Shown here piece after piece: positions 10,398-23,536 of a stretch of 64,000 nt of DNA. How positions within the stretch are numbered: the first letter of the stretch is position 1; every line of letters starts with the position of its first letter. The DNA comes from Plantago major. Its lineage: Eukaryota; Streptophyta; Magnoliopsida; Lamiales; Plantaginaceae. The stretch covers positions 105,621,542 through 105,685,541 of the forward strand of contig CM048841.1 in assembly GCA_026545765.1 (NCBI GenBank), in the 5' to 3' direction. Under the pieces are notes generated by a model. It saw nothing but the letters and a program-made list of their open reading frames with translations. It ran no database searches and was not told where the DNA came from. The position numbers and the translations under genes were made by a program.

Positions 10398-13300
10398 ATG
10401 GATGAAGAACTGTTGGAATTGCAGCGGCAATTCGAATTCGCTCAGCAAGCGAAATCAAGTATCCGATTATCGGAGCGAAACGTCGTCGAATTGGTCCAGA
10501 AACTCCACCAGCTGAAAATTATTGACTTTGATCTCCTTCACACCACCTCCGGCAAAGAGTACATCACCCCTGTAAGCTTTTCTGTTCGCAATCGATTCGA
10601 TTTTTTGCTTCATTCCACCTTTCGATGTATTAAATTGACTCCTGTTGTGTTGTTAGGACCAATTGAGGAGTGAAATAGTGCATGAGATCAACAAAAAAGG
10701 TAGAGTCTCCTTGATTGATTTAGCTGATACAGTTGGCGTTGATTTATACCATGTAGAAAAGCAATCTCGCGATGCTGTGTCGAATAATGCTTCGTTGATG
10801 TTGATCAATGGAGAGATTATTACCAGCTCGTATTGGGATACTGTTGCCGAGGAGATCAATGAGAGGCTGCAGGAATGCAGTCAGATTTCGCTGGCGGAAA
10901 TTGCAGGGCAGTGGCAAGTTGGTTTGGAATTGGTTGTATCCGTGCTAGAACCGCGGTTGGGGACATTGGTAATTGATTGTGTAGTAGTAGTATTTGTTTT
11001 GTGATTGAGTTTTAAAATGTGGAGGTTTCATATGATGATCTGGTTTATTTTGGGTGGGTAGGTGAAAGGTAGGCTTGAAGGAGGGCAGTTATACACCCCT
11101 GCATATGTTGCACGTGTGGGTGCTATGGTTCGTGGTGCAGCTAGGGGTATTGCTGTGCCAACGAATTTGTCGGCATTGTGGAGCTCATTGCAGGTTCTAT
11201 TGCAAGATATGGACGGCTTCAGTGGCGTGGCAGTTGAGAGTACTTTTTTCCAGTCATTGTTCAATGGTGTGGTGAAGGGAGGAGAGATTCTTGGCTCGCT
11301 TCGAGCTGGAGTTTACTGGACCCCAACTGTACGTGAGATTGTAGATCATCTCCTTTAACAAATACTGGTTTAGTAATGCATTGTCACTTACTTAATGCTG
11401 TCACGGAATCTGATTGAAAAATATTATTTTTATGCAATTGGTTGATACATGAATTTTCGCCTGTTCTCAGAATAGCTCTGATGGTTTAGGTTTCTTACAT
11501 GTGGTTTATGTGTACTATGTATCAATGCATGTTTTGTATGACTACTCACCATGCATGCCTTTCTTCAGGTGTTCGCCATGGCTCAGAAAGAATGTGTGGA
11601 TGCTTTCTTCTCACAGGTGTAAAGCTTTTCTGCAGGCTCGTTTTTTCTTTGTCCCCCTTATCTTATATGCAAGGGATGATTTTACTGTAGATTTCAGTCC
11701 GTATATGCAGTGAAAGAGCAGCCACAGTATAGTATGGTGTGAAATTTTATTATATCAGAACTATGAAACACATTATCTGCGGTCTGTGGTAAAATACTTC
11801 TCGGGGTCTGGAATAGTAGTGTATAATGAGTTTTACCATCTTTCAGATCTAAATTCTGAAAAGACCAATTGTTCTGCTTATTACTTGGCGCTGAATAATT
11901 TATTATTGTTTTGGGCCTTTTGGCACAGAATTCCTACATAAGTTATGCAGATCTCCAGAAGCTTGGAATTCCACAACCTATTCAGTTTTTGCAGGTATCT
12001 AAGTTATTTTGACTTGGTCTGTTTTCATCTTCCACACTTGAAATTATATACTTGGTAAATAGATTCTCAACACAGAGAAAGTGAAAAATTCTAAGGTCAG
12101 TATTAAATAAATTGTTTCTGTGTGTTTCCTATGTTGTAGTCTAGGTATCCTGATGGTAAGCCTCTTGTAACCGTCTTCGTTCATGGTTCTCTTATTGAGA
12201 TGTTGGATGCTTCCGTTGAAGACGCTATTGAACATGGTGGCTGGTGAGTTCTAACTACAAGTAACCTCTCGTCATGTTAACTTTTTTCAATCACATTTGA
12301 GGAGTTAAAGAAGGATCTATTTAATTGTAATTTCCTAGACCCACAGTATTGATCTTATCCATAGCCTTTTTGCAATAAAATTACTTGAATTAGTGAAAAG
12401 TCGGACTTGACACTACATGATTCCGGATATACAGGCCCAAGCTTTTGATGATATGCTCTGATAAACTATTCTCTGATAGTCTGATTATCCACAAAGAAAA
12501 CTTAGTTAAGTTATCATTTTGCACACAGCACATGCACTCCAATTACAGAAGATATAACTAGATATTAGATTATACTATTACATTCTCTTTAAGTTTATAA
12601 GCTATATTTTACTTGCAGTGGGAATTGCAATAAGATGGCAACTAACTTTGTCCAATCAATTTCTGAGTTTCTGGCAGTTTGTTTGCTATCACACTTACTC
12701 GTTGGAAACATTACTGTAGCTTGTGTGTTTTAAATCACATATGTTGCTGAACTGAGTCTTCCTGTGGTTGCATTCTAGCTTGCCTTGAAATATAGGGTAT
12801 AGTTGCCATGATTTATTTGTGATGGTTTTTGAGTTTTTCATACTTCACTTGAAAATAGTATTACATGCGGCGTTAAACATAGGTTGCTGAAGTGTTTAGT
12901 AGGGTAGATTCTCTCAGTATATTCAACATCCATGGGCTCTCAAGAAGTATTACATATAGACTTGAAACATAGGCCTGCGAGTAGTGTTTAAATATGTATC
13001 ATGTTAACTGCAGGATGGATTCTCTTTCAATATTACCAACATCCTTTGTGTCCCAAGACGCATCCAAGATTTTGTCACTCTGTCCCTCTGTTCAGAGAGC
13101 TCTACAGGTGATTTGGTTTTATTCCTTGAATTTCTATGTGCTCATCAATATTCGGTTGTCCATCCGGAGCTTTCTTATGAAGTTTCAATGTTTCAGTCAA
13201 GTAAAGCCCATTTGCTGGGGGACTCCTACATTTTCAGCGATGCCTTTGTGAAGGTAAGATCATAGAACTCCATGAAATATCTGTTGGACAATGTCAATAG

Positions 13301-16300
13301 TCTTTAGGAGAAAAGGAACATAAAAAGTTTCAAAAGGTTGTTCTTGTTCTGCGATTTGTTATTGTGCTACAGAATGTCACTTCTGTGAGTCTGTGAAGTA
13401 TCATGGAATCATCGAAGTCTGATCAATTTCTATGCAGATTTGTTATTCACTACTGTAAATCAATGTTCTCGATGTTCTAGGATAGACTTATGCCCAAATA
13501 TGTATTTCTGACCCAACCTATAAATGTCATGTGCACGTAGAACATGCTTATTTCTATTAACGAACATTTACATTCGAGACTTGTTATTTAATTGCAAAAA
13601 CTTTCTGGATGGTAAGGGCGTTCCTTGAGTGTTGAATTTTTGATGCTCGAATGTATTTTAATTGCAAAAACTTATAAATGTATTCGATTTATTATTTAAT
13701 TATAAAAACTTCTGACTGCTCTCTTGAAATACTACATTTTACAATTTTTTGTCAAATTTCTGATGCTCATAAAGTGTTACATTGAGATTATTGAGTAAAC
13801 TGGTGAAGTGTTGCATGTGGTCTTTAAACAACTGTACAGTGTTCATGCTTTTGATCTTATCTTAATGACTTTGGTTCTTTACTGTCTGGCAGAGTTTGTT
13901 TGATCGTATGGAAAAAGAGCTGGAAACCTTAAGTTTAACTGCATGCACTACTGCGTCTCCTGAAGATTCACATCCTGCCAAAGTTGCCAAGCACGGACAT
14001 GATTATAACAGCAGTCTACATGACACGGATGAAGTTGTTATTCAAGGTGGTTCTAAATCGGCAGCAGAGAAGGGATCAAAGAAGAAAAAAGGAAAATCTA
14101 GTGGAAACACCAAGGGGGGGAATGCTGAAAGTGCTTTAGAGATCCAAGAACTTACTGCCACTAAATCCAAGAAAAACCAGAGAAAAGGGAAGGCTTCAGC
14201 TTCACAAGTTTCAGATTCGAATCTGGGGGCTAAAAAGGATGTTTCTAAAATGGACATCCCTAGCTTCCTATCAGAGGAATCATTGATACATAAAGTAAGG
14301 TCACTGATCACAGACTTCGATGATGAAGGTATGTTGTCAATTTCGTCCAGGTGTATTATTAGTGAATTTTCCTCCATTTTGATCTAATTTTGACACTATA
14401 TAAAAGATCCTGAGGCAGTTCTTGCACCACTGGCAACCTATCTGAGACCCATGCTCCTAAATTCATGGATGCAAAGAAGAAAGACTGCTTTTACAGATAA
14501 TGTTCAGAAGATGAAACGAGTGCTTGATAACTTGCAGCCAAAGCTTGATGAGGTATATGAAGATTTTTCCTTTGTTTTACCTGGTTAACAAGGGTTATTA
14601 TTTGGTGAAGAGTCTTGGTGATGTGTGGTTTAGTTCCTATAATATTATGAACTAGTTAAATATTGAGGTTCTTGACACCCCGGCAAAAACATCTGTAATA
14701 GTCTTGACATGTTTTAACGTTCCAATGATCGGCTGGAGTAGTAGTCCTAGTCCCATGAGCTTCCCGATTTCGTATGTCCATCTGGATGAATATGCTATTC
14801 AAACTATTCCTAAATCAAATCATATATTGTGTTCTAGGCGTTCTTAAATATTCAACTATATGAGAAGGCATTGGATTTGTTTGAAGATGACCAGTCAACT
14901 GCTGTAAGTTTTCCTGTTTAACTTCAGTTTCTTCATGGTTACCTTGTTGACTCGTAATTGTGGAACTCTTTCCTTTTCTATTCTAGGTTCTATTACACAA
15001 ACATTTGTTACGTACTGCTGCCAGTCCCATCGTGGATACTCTGCTAGTAAACCTGGTAAGTGGTAATATATGGAGATAATTATTATTTCTTTGATCTTTT
15101 ATGAATGGAATTATGAAAATATTGGTGTCCTGAATCTGATAATTTGAATCCTGGGTATACAGGATATGATCAACAAATTGAGTAATGGAATTCAAGTTGA
15201 TGAATCTCAAAATTCTGCATCACTATCCGCTACAGATAGGATTGCTCTGGTAAATCCCCTAGCACGCAGTTGAAACCAGCCCCCCCAAACTCAAAAACTC
15301 CCTAATTGGATAAATAAGCTCTAACATAGATGCTCTCGCCTGCAAGCTTTCTTATTTATAACCACAATGAATTTGATGAATCCTTTTGAATTTACAGGCA
15401 AAGGGATTATCTGGATCTGTGTCAGTCAAGGCAATTCAAGTAGTAGAATCTTTGGAGGGGAAGGTCAGTACAGTGTACCGTCTATGTAACCGCAAAAAGA
15501 GCATGATATTGCTCATCTTTTTTGTTTTTTGAGATATCTGACATATTTTGCATTCTAATTGGTAATTGCAGCGGGTAGACTTATTTATGAATGCAGTTAG
15601 AGACTTAGTTGAGGAAAGGTAATGGAGATGCTTTATACTCGGCAACTATGAAGTTTCACGTAGAATGAAATTAATTTTTTCCATCTCTAATGTTTTTGCA
15701 GTGGGTTAGATCTTAAAAAGCTTGATAAGAAGTTGGAGAGGACCCTTCTTCACTCATATCGCAAAGTAAGCCTACAACTTGAACAATTCAAGTTATTCCC
15801 AATTTATCTTGTGCATTTATGACATATTTTATACTTGGCTAATTTTTTGTTCTGTCAATATTTTTTACTCAACTCCTATTTTCTGATATTTCACTATTTC
15901 AGGACTTGACTTCTCAAGTTTCTGCTGAGACTGATCCCGTGTCCCTGCTACCGAAAGTTGTTTCTCTGCTATACGTCCAGGTTAATTTTGTTTCTACAAT
16001 TGTATATTCTATGGTGGGTAAATTTCGGTGGGCCCCCCCTGATAAATTTGCTAATAACACTTTGATCCCTTTGATTTTAACAATAACACCATAAGACAGA
16101 ATTAACAAATCAATTACAAAACAGTCCAAAAGTCAAATTGCTGCCAAATACATCCTTATTTAAACTTTTAAGCAATTTACATGTTTATTACTCCCTCCAT
16201 TTCAGAAAAAAGTGTTACATTTTACTATTCTGCGGTCAACTGTCTCCGCGTTTGACCACAATTTACTCTTAAACGATATTAATAAATAAATTATTAAAAT

Positions 16301-17676
16301 TATATAATGAAAATTTATTAATTAAATTTTTATTATATGATTTTATTAAATTATTTACTATTATCGTTTATGAGTAATTTGTGGTCAAACTCGAAGATAG
16401 TTGACCGGTCAAAATCAAAATGTAACACTTTTTCTGAAATGGAGGGAGTATAAAATTAATCCAAACAATTTGTATTTACTCCCTATAGCCTTTTTCTATT
16501 TTCAAACTTACCAACAAAACTTGCAAATAACCCTCTTAAAAAATTTAAAAAATAATATAAAATTTTATTATGAAATAACAAAATTTTACAAAACGCAATG
16601 AAAAAAATAGAAACAAATTCATATTTTCCTGTCCCATGAAGATAGCTTCTATGGATAATGTGATTTGGTATTTTTTTTTATATTATGTTGGAAGAAAGAT
16701 TTGTAAAAATGGAACCAGAAACCTTGACTTGAGACATCAAAACGGCTAAACGACAACCATGTTTCAGGACTGAATAAGTATCTTTTAATATTTTTGTTAT
16801 TTTTAGGAAGATTATATTCGAAATATCATTTTATTTCATTTTTGTAAATCATTTTATATTTTTAGAACTAGTTTTAAAAATTAGATATTAATTTATTTTA
16901 AATTTAAGTTTTAATGATTTAAATTTTTTTATTTTATTTATAAATATTGCATATTGGACGCTCGTAAAAGGGAATAGAAGGAAACTAAAAAATATGACGG
17001 TTAAAAATAAGGCCATGTTTGGAAATCAAATTTTGAAAGTAGAAAATGGACCAATATGTTATTGTTGAAATCAGAGGGATCAAAGTGTTATTACCCTATA
17101 TATTGGGGGACCTGTGGTAATTTTCCCTTCTATGGTCAATTGACAACCTTAATTCTTTTGAACACCATCTGTAATGTATAAATCTTTTCCTTGTAGGTGT
17201 ATGGGAAAGCACTTCAAGCTCCTGGCAGGGCTATATCAGCTGCAGTTTCACGACTGAAGGCAAGATAGAGAGATTCATTTTACCAATATTCTTACAATTT
17301 CTTCTTAATACTCGTGGAACTGAATATATTTACTTATGATAAATATAGGATAAACTGGATGACACAGCATTCAAGACTTTATCAGATTATCAAAATGCTG
17401 CAGTTAGCCTTCTAGCTCTGATGTCTGCATCAACCGGCAATGTGAGTTAGAAAGCTTCTTTGCTTTCCTTCTTACAAGTCTCTAGTTACTATTGTTTGAA
17501 ATGCACATTTTTCATTCTATAATAGTTCGAGTCTTGAATTAATATATTTGCTGCGTATATTCCAGGAAGAAGATTGTTCATCGGATAGAATTCTGAGTAA
17601 AAGAGAGCTCCTTGAAGACTTAATGCCGGCATTGAAGAGTTTGGTGTTAGGTAGTAGTAGTAGTGCACAGTCTTAA
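10398..17676 (+). CDS. UFL1: E3 UFM1-protein ligase 1 homologue (20 exons)
   Basis: UFL1 transfers the ubiquitin-like modifier UFM1 to targets. In animals it acts at the ER membrane with DDRGK1 and CDK5RAP3 in ribosome and ER quality control. Exons placed by homology and GT-AG sites: 10398-10571, 10657-10968, 11062-11328, 11569-11616, 11929-11994, 12140-12243, 13014-13107, 13197-13253, 13893-14328, 14407-14552, 14838-14903, 14987-15055, 15163-15249, 15398-15463, 15572-15618, 15702-15765, 15903-15980, 17197-17259, 17349-17441, 17566-17676. They sum to 2448 nt, 815 residues plus stop, close to the Arabidopsis protein (about 800). The start MDEELLELQRQFEF and the block EEINERLQECSQI are typical. 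A Lys/Ser-rich linker (KGSKKKKGKSS) is in exon 9. Intron 18 uses a GC donor (AAG|GCAAGA). Intron 17 is enlarged by a MITE. I see no break; it looks functional. Confidence 0.95.
16191..16448. mobile_element. Stowaway-type MITE in UFL1 intron 17
   Basis: 258 bp flanked by TA on both sides (16189-16190 and 16449-16450). Ends are inverted copies beginning CTCCCTCCATTTCAGAAAAA, the standard Stowaway (Tc1/mariner) start, continuing into GTGTTACATTTT. The interior is AT-rich and largely a hairpin. It has no coding capacity. A relative lies at 37834-38066. Confidence 0.9.
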
Positions 17677-18476
17677 ACGCCGGATCTAGTCACTTCAATC
17701 GAACTCTTAAAAGTTCAAACTTGAAAGTACATATTGTTTTTAACTTTTTGGATAAAAAGCTCTAATTTAGTTTTAGGACTTGTACGATTCGTTTGGCTAC
17801 TGATATACGTAGCGTGCTGCATCTAGCGCTGATCTCAAAAAAGCATCGCCTATATATGATATATCCTCCAGTATCTGCTCTTCTGAATGCTAGAAACCGA
17901 TAATAAGATCACCTCATGTTTCCTATCGTTCAGCCTAACACATACAATCTACATTCTGAGGCATGCCTCACCGGGATGTCTGTCTTCAAGTCGACTAAAA
18001 GGCTATTTTACATTTATGTCGATGGCCAGCTTCTGGCTAATTTGAGACCACTATACTTGGAGTGCACTTTTATACCGGTTCTGATCAAACAGGTAACGAG
18101 CAACAGCAGCATCACAGGACAGATACCTGAGTTCCTTTCATTTATCAACATGTACTTCTCCAGAATGCTGCCTTCTAGCATACGCATACGCGGTGACAGC
18201 CCGATACTCATCTATGATCTCTCAGTAAGCATACCTCATTCTGTCTTGTGATACCATCACAAAATCATGACAAGGATAGGTCCTTTTTCTGCAGCATTGA
18301 TGGAAATCCAAATGTTCGCAAAGCGGAAAAGAACGGAAGGAGATAATTTGACACAGCTTCACAAAACATGGCCTTTTTCTAATCTTATCTCATTAATATT
18401 ATGCACAGGAAAGATGAGCTATGAAAGATAGATCATTCCCCAAGAAAAGTAACATATTGTCTGCATCAAGGGGTTC
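17677..18476. other. gap between the convergent UFL1 and ankyrin genes
   Basis: Should hold both 3' untranslated regions. An open frame at 17916-18251 (plus) has a short LRR-like word (SITGQIPEFLSF) but no repeat periodicity and no known neighbour, so I do not call it a gene. Confidence 0.5.
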
Positions 18477-20388
18477 TCAAATGGCATACATTTTCTTGAA
18501 TTCATTATTCAAAACCTCAGTGTCAGAATTAACTGAAACTGACCAAGATCTTGATCTACTATGTTGAGAATTCTTCCTTAAGCTCCTCAAATTCTTCGAC
18601 TCGATGCGATGCATGATCACCCAATAACACATTGTCCCTATCGTCGTTGCCAAGATAGTCGTGCCTATAATCGTTACACCAATCGCCAGCCATCGCTCCC
18701 GTCTCCCAACAACAACAAAGGACAACGCCAAGTAGGCAACCGAGACGAGCACACATGCCAGCCACATTAGCTTGTTGATAATCGCCATCATTTGTTTCTT
18801 CGCCTTGCTTTCTATCACAACTACAGAAGTCTGGACCACGACGACAGCCAGGGATATGAACAATGCAATTGAGTCAAACACGAAAAATATCAAGAACGGG
18901 ATCTGGTTTGCGATATTTGCCTCCCCTAACGAATGTCCAGGTGTCACATCCTTTGGATCATCGACGTATTGGCCAGGAACTGTGAAAATAGCAGCAAATG
19001 CAACGGTTGCTATTAGAACTGCCACGACCGTGGTTGAGTTTATAGCGTTGTTTAGTCCCTCAGCGTGCATTTTGTTGAGGCGTTTGGCAATGCCTTGGAC
19101 TCGTTTTCTAGTCTGGCGGGTGTGCTCTAGCTGGTAGTGAACTTCGTGCTTTATGTCGCTTACCGTTTGTTTTAGTTCTCTTGCTGGATTTGCAGATTGG
19201 GGTTTTAGCGATTTCGCACTAGGCACGCCATGTTCTTGCAGGATGGCTGTTATCTGTGCCTGGCCTAATTTCTCTGCAGTGTCAAGTGCAGTTTCATTAG
19301 ACCTGTTGATACATTCTTTATCTGTCACACATTGAGCTAAGAGTATCCTCACAGTCTGCAAAACGAAACACAATTCTCATTAGTCCCCTGGCAACTATAA
19401 TCATCCTAACGCTCACGAAACGCAATAATTAAACTTGAAACATATGAACCATGTTCGTACCTGACCCCTGCCTTTGCGCGTGGCTATATGCAGCGCGGTG
19501 TTACCCTTATTATCCACAATGTTAACTGACGAAGGATCTCCTTTGATCAGTTCCTCCACGACTTCAAGGTTTTGACCCTTAACCGCCATGTGAAGAGCCG
19601 TCTGTCCTTTTTTATCCGTTCGAGCTATGATCCCAGGCTCCTTACTCAAGAGGGCCTTCACAACTTGAACATGCCCGTTTCTTGCAGCCGAATGCAGAGC
19701 TGTTTTACCATTACTTCTTGCTATCGTTGCAAGGCTACTCTCCGACTCCAAGAAGTAGTTCACAATCTCAATGTGCCCTTGAGTCGCAGCCGTATGCAGA
19801 GCCGTGGTGTTCGCCATGTCAACGGTCATTGACAGCTCCGGATGTGCCTCTAACAGCACCTTGACAACCTCTGCATCTCAATCAAAAAATATCTCTATAA
19901 AACGTTCACCGGATGCAACAAATCAACACAAGCAGATCGATAACTAATCAGTTTTATGCGCTAATCAATCAAAGCTAGAAAGAACATAACATCTAGATGG
20001 AAAACAGAACAATATGTATGATATGTATACCTAAGTCTCCTTGTTTAGCAGCAATGTGAAGAGCATCGAAACCATTTCTGGCCTTAATCCCAGCAGCAAC
20101 CAAATCATAATGTCTGATCATATCCCTCACAATCTCAAAGTATCCATACTCCGCTGCAACGTACAAAGGCGTCTCTCCAGCCGAATTCTGCCTCTCCAAC
20201 AACTCGCTCAGTTCTTGAGCGTCTTCAGCCCCGTCGATCATCTCCCTTATCGCAGAGATATTCCCGGCTCTAGCGGCAGAATGCAGCGCTGTATCGTCTC
20301 GTTTTCCGGTCAGCTGTTTCGTCATCTTTTTCCGGGGCGTGACTGGTGGTGCTCCAACTGAAGGAGATGCTGCTGATGATGACTCCAT
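18477..20388 (-). CDS. ankyrin-repeat/PGG-domain membrane protein (ITN1/At5g02620 type)
   Basis: Three exons on the minus strand, 20388-20031, 19870-19461 and 19355-18477, sum to 1647 nt and give 548 residues with phases that match across GT-AG introns. The N-terminus (KKMTKQLTGKRDDTALHSAA) opens a run of ankyrin repeats to about residue 300, with typical cores such as GKTALHSAARNGH, GQTALHMAVKGQN and GNTALHIATRKG. A basic linker (HEVHYQLEHTRQTRKRVQGI) leads to the PGG domain: NNAINSTTVVAVLIATVAFA followed by FTVPGQY, then three more hydrophobic segments and a Ser-rich tail. It therefore has about four C-terminal membrane spans with the ankyrin repeats on the cytosolic side by family knowledge. 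The closest remembered relative is Arabidopsis At5g02620; ITN1, a related protein, affects salt response. The exact role here is not known. No defect seen. Confidence 0.93.
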
Positions 20389-20422
20389 ATCTTTTCTTGA
20401 TGGTTTTCAAGCCCCAACCAAT

Positions 20423-20712
20423 CTATGTAATAAAACTTATTTGCTAATTTACAATAAAAGACAAGCCTTTTTCTTCCTCCCTTCAAAAATCCAAATCAAG
20501 AATTGCATTTTTTAATTAATCCTAAACACCTTAAAGAATCAAGATTCATCTTCAGAACCTGCCCAAAACAATGACATGATTCATCAACTTTTCTTCAAAA
20601 ACATCATTCTAAATGAATGGAGAACAACTGGAAAGAACAAATGTGTGTATATAAAGGAAAGGGATTTATCAGAATCTATAAAAGTTTGTAAAATCTAAGA
20701 AAAAAATCTTAC
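20423..20712 (-). other. probable 5'-UTR intron of the ankyrin gene
   Basis: On the minus strand CACCAAG|GTAAGATT at 20713/20712 is a strong donor, and TTACATAG at about 20430-20423 is a possible acceptor 33 nt before the start codon. Many plant genes of this type have such an intron, but no transcript is available here. Confidence 0.4.
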
Positions 20713-20762
20713 CTTGGTGATGAAGGAAGAGCCAAGCCAGCTTATGTTACATGCATCTAACC

Positions 20763-20770
20763 TATATATA
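20763..20770 (-). promoter_or_regulatory. TATA box of the ankyrin gene
   Basis: TATATATA, about 50 bp upstream of the proposed first splice donor on the minus strand. Spacing fits a transcription start near 20735. Confidence 0.5.
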
Positions 20771-20779
20771 TCTATATCC

Positions 20780-21795
20780 TTTTGTTGAGAAACCAAAAAA
20801 GGCCATGTATTTCAATAGGCCTTTTATAATGAGAAAAAGGATACAAAAACAATCCTTAAAAATGAAAAGGGATTGAATCAAAGTGAAAGAATGGTGGAGG
20901 AAGAATTAAAGGGAACAAATTATATATGCTAGCTAGAGGTTAAAACTCAAAACAAAAGGGACATGAAACTGCACATGTATGCAACAAAGGGTATAACACA
21001 TGAAATGTTTATATAAAAGGTGTGGTTTTTATTATATAATATTAATTACTAGTATATTATATGGTTTTGTGTATGTGCAAATAATTCCACTCAGAATCAT
21101 AACATGAAGAGCTTTTTAAATTAAAAGAGGAACAGAGATTTACATAATAATAAAGGATGGATGGCCCTCTTTTGTAAAGCTGAGTCTGACGGGGCGGCTT
21201 TTGGCAAAGAGAACTTAATTTAAAAAAATTGTTGCTTTAAAATTATTTATTCTTAAAATAGCGGTGAATTGGTGAGATAGGTGATAAACTTACTGACATT
21301 TTGTACTATGTATATAAGGTTTCATACAATATTAGCTAGTTTTTCTTTTGGTGAACATTTTATGTCCATTTTTTATGTGACCGTGTAAGATCAATGTTTC
21401 AATAAAAACTAGTATTGTATTGTTTCCAATTATAACTACAATATTTGCAATCCCTTTTATTCACTCAATAAAAATTATTCTGTTTCTTCTGTTGGACTTC
21501 TAGAAAATATAGAAAAAGGAGGCATGAAATACACCACAATTGTAATAACTAATAACATACCCTGACCCCTCGTCTTGTTCAATTTCGTTTTTTTCCTTCT
21601 CTCCTCCTTTATTTAACAACAACAACAACAACAACAATAATAATAATATGCTTTTTTTTTGAATCGACAAAAATATTATAACTCAAATTAACGTTTACAA
21701 GATCATAAAGATTGCTTGGAATAAGAAAATGTTACATCACAACTTCAACAATATGAATCATTACAATGCTACACTACACCTTAGCTATTCAATAA
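20780..21795. other. intergenic sequence upstream of the ankyrin gene
   Basis: AT-rich. It holds an (AAC)7-(AAT)4 microsatellite at 21615-21647 and otherwise nothing I can identify. Confidence 0.6.
21615..21647 (+). repeat. (AAC)7(AAT)4 compound microsatellite
   Basis: Seven AAC units run directly into four AAT units. Confidence 0.95.
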
Positions 21796-22315
21796 TGCAA
21801 CAATGACATAAAACAATAATCGAACAAACAATGAACCAAAACCAGAAAGCCAGAGACACAAGATTTAACGAGGTTCGGCAATGCGTACGTCCACAGAGAT
21901 CAACCAACAACCTTTATTGATGCTTAGGTTACAACCATACAACGTAACAAGAATAATGCCACATAAAAGATAAGACCAACCTAATATGCTATTCTCCGAA
22001 ATATGATCCCTAATTTTCTATCAATCTTCTACTGTTGATATTTTAGTCAGATCTGATCTAAGTAACAAACAAGCTCCCCTATATATAGAGAACTCAACTA
22101 CCAAATCCAACTAGAACAAGTAAACTCATTTAGGTAACTTTTTTGCATCAGGAAACTAACTAGAACTCCTTCTAGAATCAGGAAACTGAATTAGGTAGAT
22201 ACCTAACTAATTCTTCCACTTTTCAATTACCGGATTTGATCATCACCGTTGAGATTTTCATATTTAATCTGAGTCGTTCATCGATCCATATCATTGTTGA
22301 GTTAAAACTCTCACA
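21796..22315 (-). repeat. 3' LTR of the reduced copia copy
   Basis: Matches 23010-23536 over nearly its whole length. It contains the TATATATAGAGAACTC promoter-like word near 22081. Its outer end cannot be placed exactly. Confidence 0.85.
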
Positions 22316-22978
22316 ATCTCCACCTTTAGTTTAATCAATGATCCCATTAACTGATATCAATGTATCCCTGAAGTTAGGACACAACCCTGAAAGTCGTCAT
22401 TCCACCAAATCCAGATATAATCTGAACTTTGGACCTCGAAGAGCTTTTCTCATGTAATCAAAAGCATTCAAAGAAGTCTGAATCTTCTTCACCCTGATTA
22501 CACCTTTAGATATTATAAGCACTGCAACTTATTCTTTCAGGTAGCTCCACATCAGACTCAACTCTATCAACTTTAAATTGGACTAAGGTGCATGTTACAC
22601 CTCCTGTAACAGTCTCCACCCGAACATGTGCAGATTTATTCCCCCGTTTCAGCTTTGTCCATGCTCCACCGCTATCCCAAACCATCCTCCAATGTATCCT
22701 ATAGTTCTTTTGCAGACGTCTCCTTAGCAACTTCTCTTAACACCTTGTCACCAAGACATAGAATGATAGCACTATGAACTTTGTCGATCATAGTCTGTTT
22801 ATCAGCAGCAGATAATGTTGACGACATCTTCTCAGCACCATCCAATGCCGTTACCAACCCCTGTTGCACCAACATCGCCTTCATCTTCACCTTCCATAGT
22901 GTGAAATCTCCAGAACCTGTGAATTTGTCGATATCGAATCTTGCGGAAGTCATCTTTGTTCCCACAGACGGCACCAAT

Positions 22979-23536
22979 TGTTAAGTTCAAACAATGAGGA
23001 TCGGAATAATGCAACAATGACATAAAACAATAATCGAACGAACAATGAACCAAAACCCGAAAGCTAGAGACACAAGATTTAACGTGGTTCGACAATGCCT
23101 ACGTCCACGGAGATCAACCAACAACCTTTATTGATACTTAGGTTACAACCATACGACGTAACAAGAATAATGCCACATAAAATATAAGACCAACCTAATA
23201 TGATATTCTCCGAAGTATGATCCCTAACTTCCTATCAATCTTCTAGTGTTGATATTCTAGTCTGATCTGATTTAAGTAACAAACAAGCTCTCCTAACTAT
23301 ATATAGAGAACTCAACTACCAAATCCAACTAGAATAAGTAAACTCATTTAGGTAATAACCTTTTTGCATAAGGAAACTAACTAGAACTCCTTCTAGAATC
23401 AGGAAACTGAATTAGGTAGATGCCTAACTAATTCTTCCACTTTCCAATTATCGGATTTGATCATCACCGTTGAGATTTTCATATTTAATCTGAGCCGTTC
23501 ATCGATCCATATCATTGTTTTGTTAAAACTCTCACA
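22979..23536 (-). repeat. 5' LTR of the reduced copia copy
   Basis: On the minus strand it begins TGTGAG and ends …CTTAACA, directly before the primer-binding-type sequence at 22960-22978. It has the TATATATAGAGAACTC word near 23300. Confidence 0.88.

Larger units (their letters stand above)
21796..23536 (-). mobile_element. reduced Ty1/copia fossil with two LTRs
   Basis: Minus-strand element. LTRs occupy 22979-23536 (5' LTR on minus, 558 bp) and about 21796-22315 (3' LTR, outer end eroded). They begin TGTGAGAGTTTTAAC on the minus strand; a purine tract AAAGGTGGAGAT stands just before the 3' LTR. Next to the 5' LTR is ATTGGTGCCGTCTGTGGG, the same primer-binding-type sequence as in the copia at 1.8 kb. 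The interior is only about 660 bp and shows the start of a copia Gag (FDIDKFTGSGDFTLWKVKMK, about 22725-22955). It is broken and cannot make the usual proteins. The LTRs differ by several percent by eye, so the insertion is not recent. Confidence 0.85.

Noticed and set aside
17916-18251. Open frame with an LRR-like word (SITGQIPEFLSF) between UFL1 and the ankyrin gene
   Set aside because: No leucine-repeat periodicity, no splice partner and no start context. It lies where both 3' untranslated regions are expected.
18772-19335. Plus-strand open frames across the ankyrin gene
   Set aside because: They are shadows of a well-supported minus-strand coding exon.
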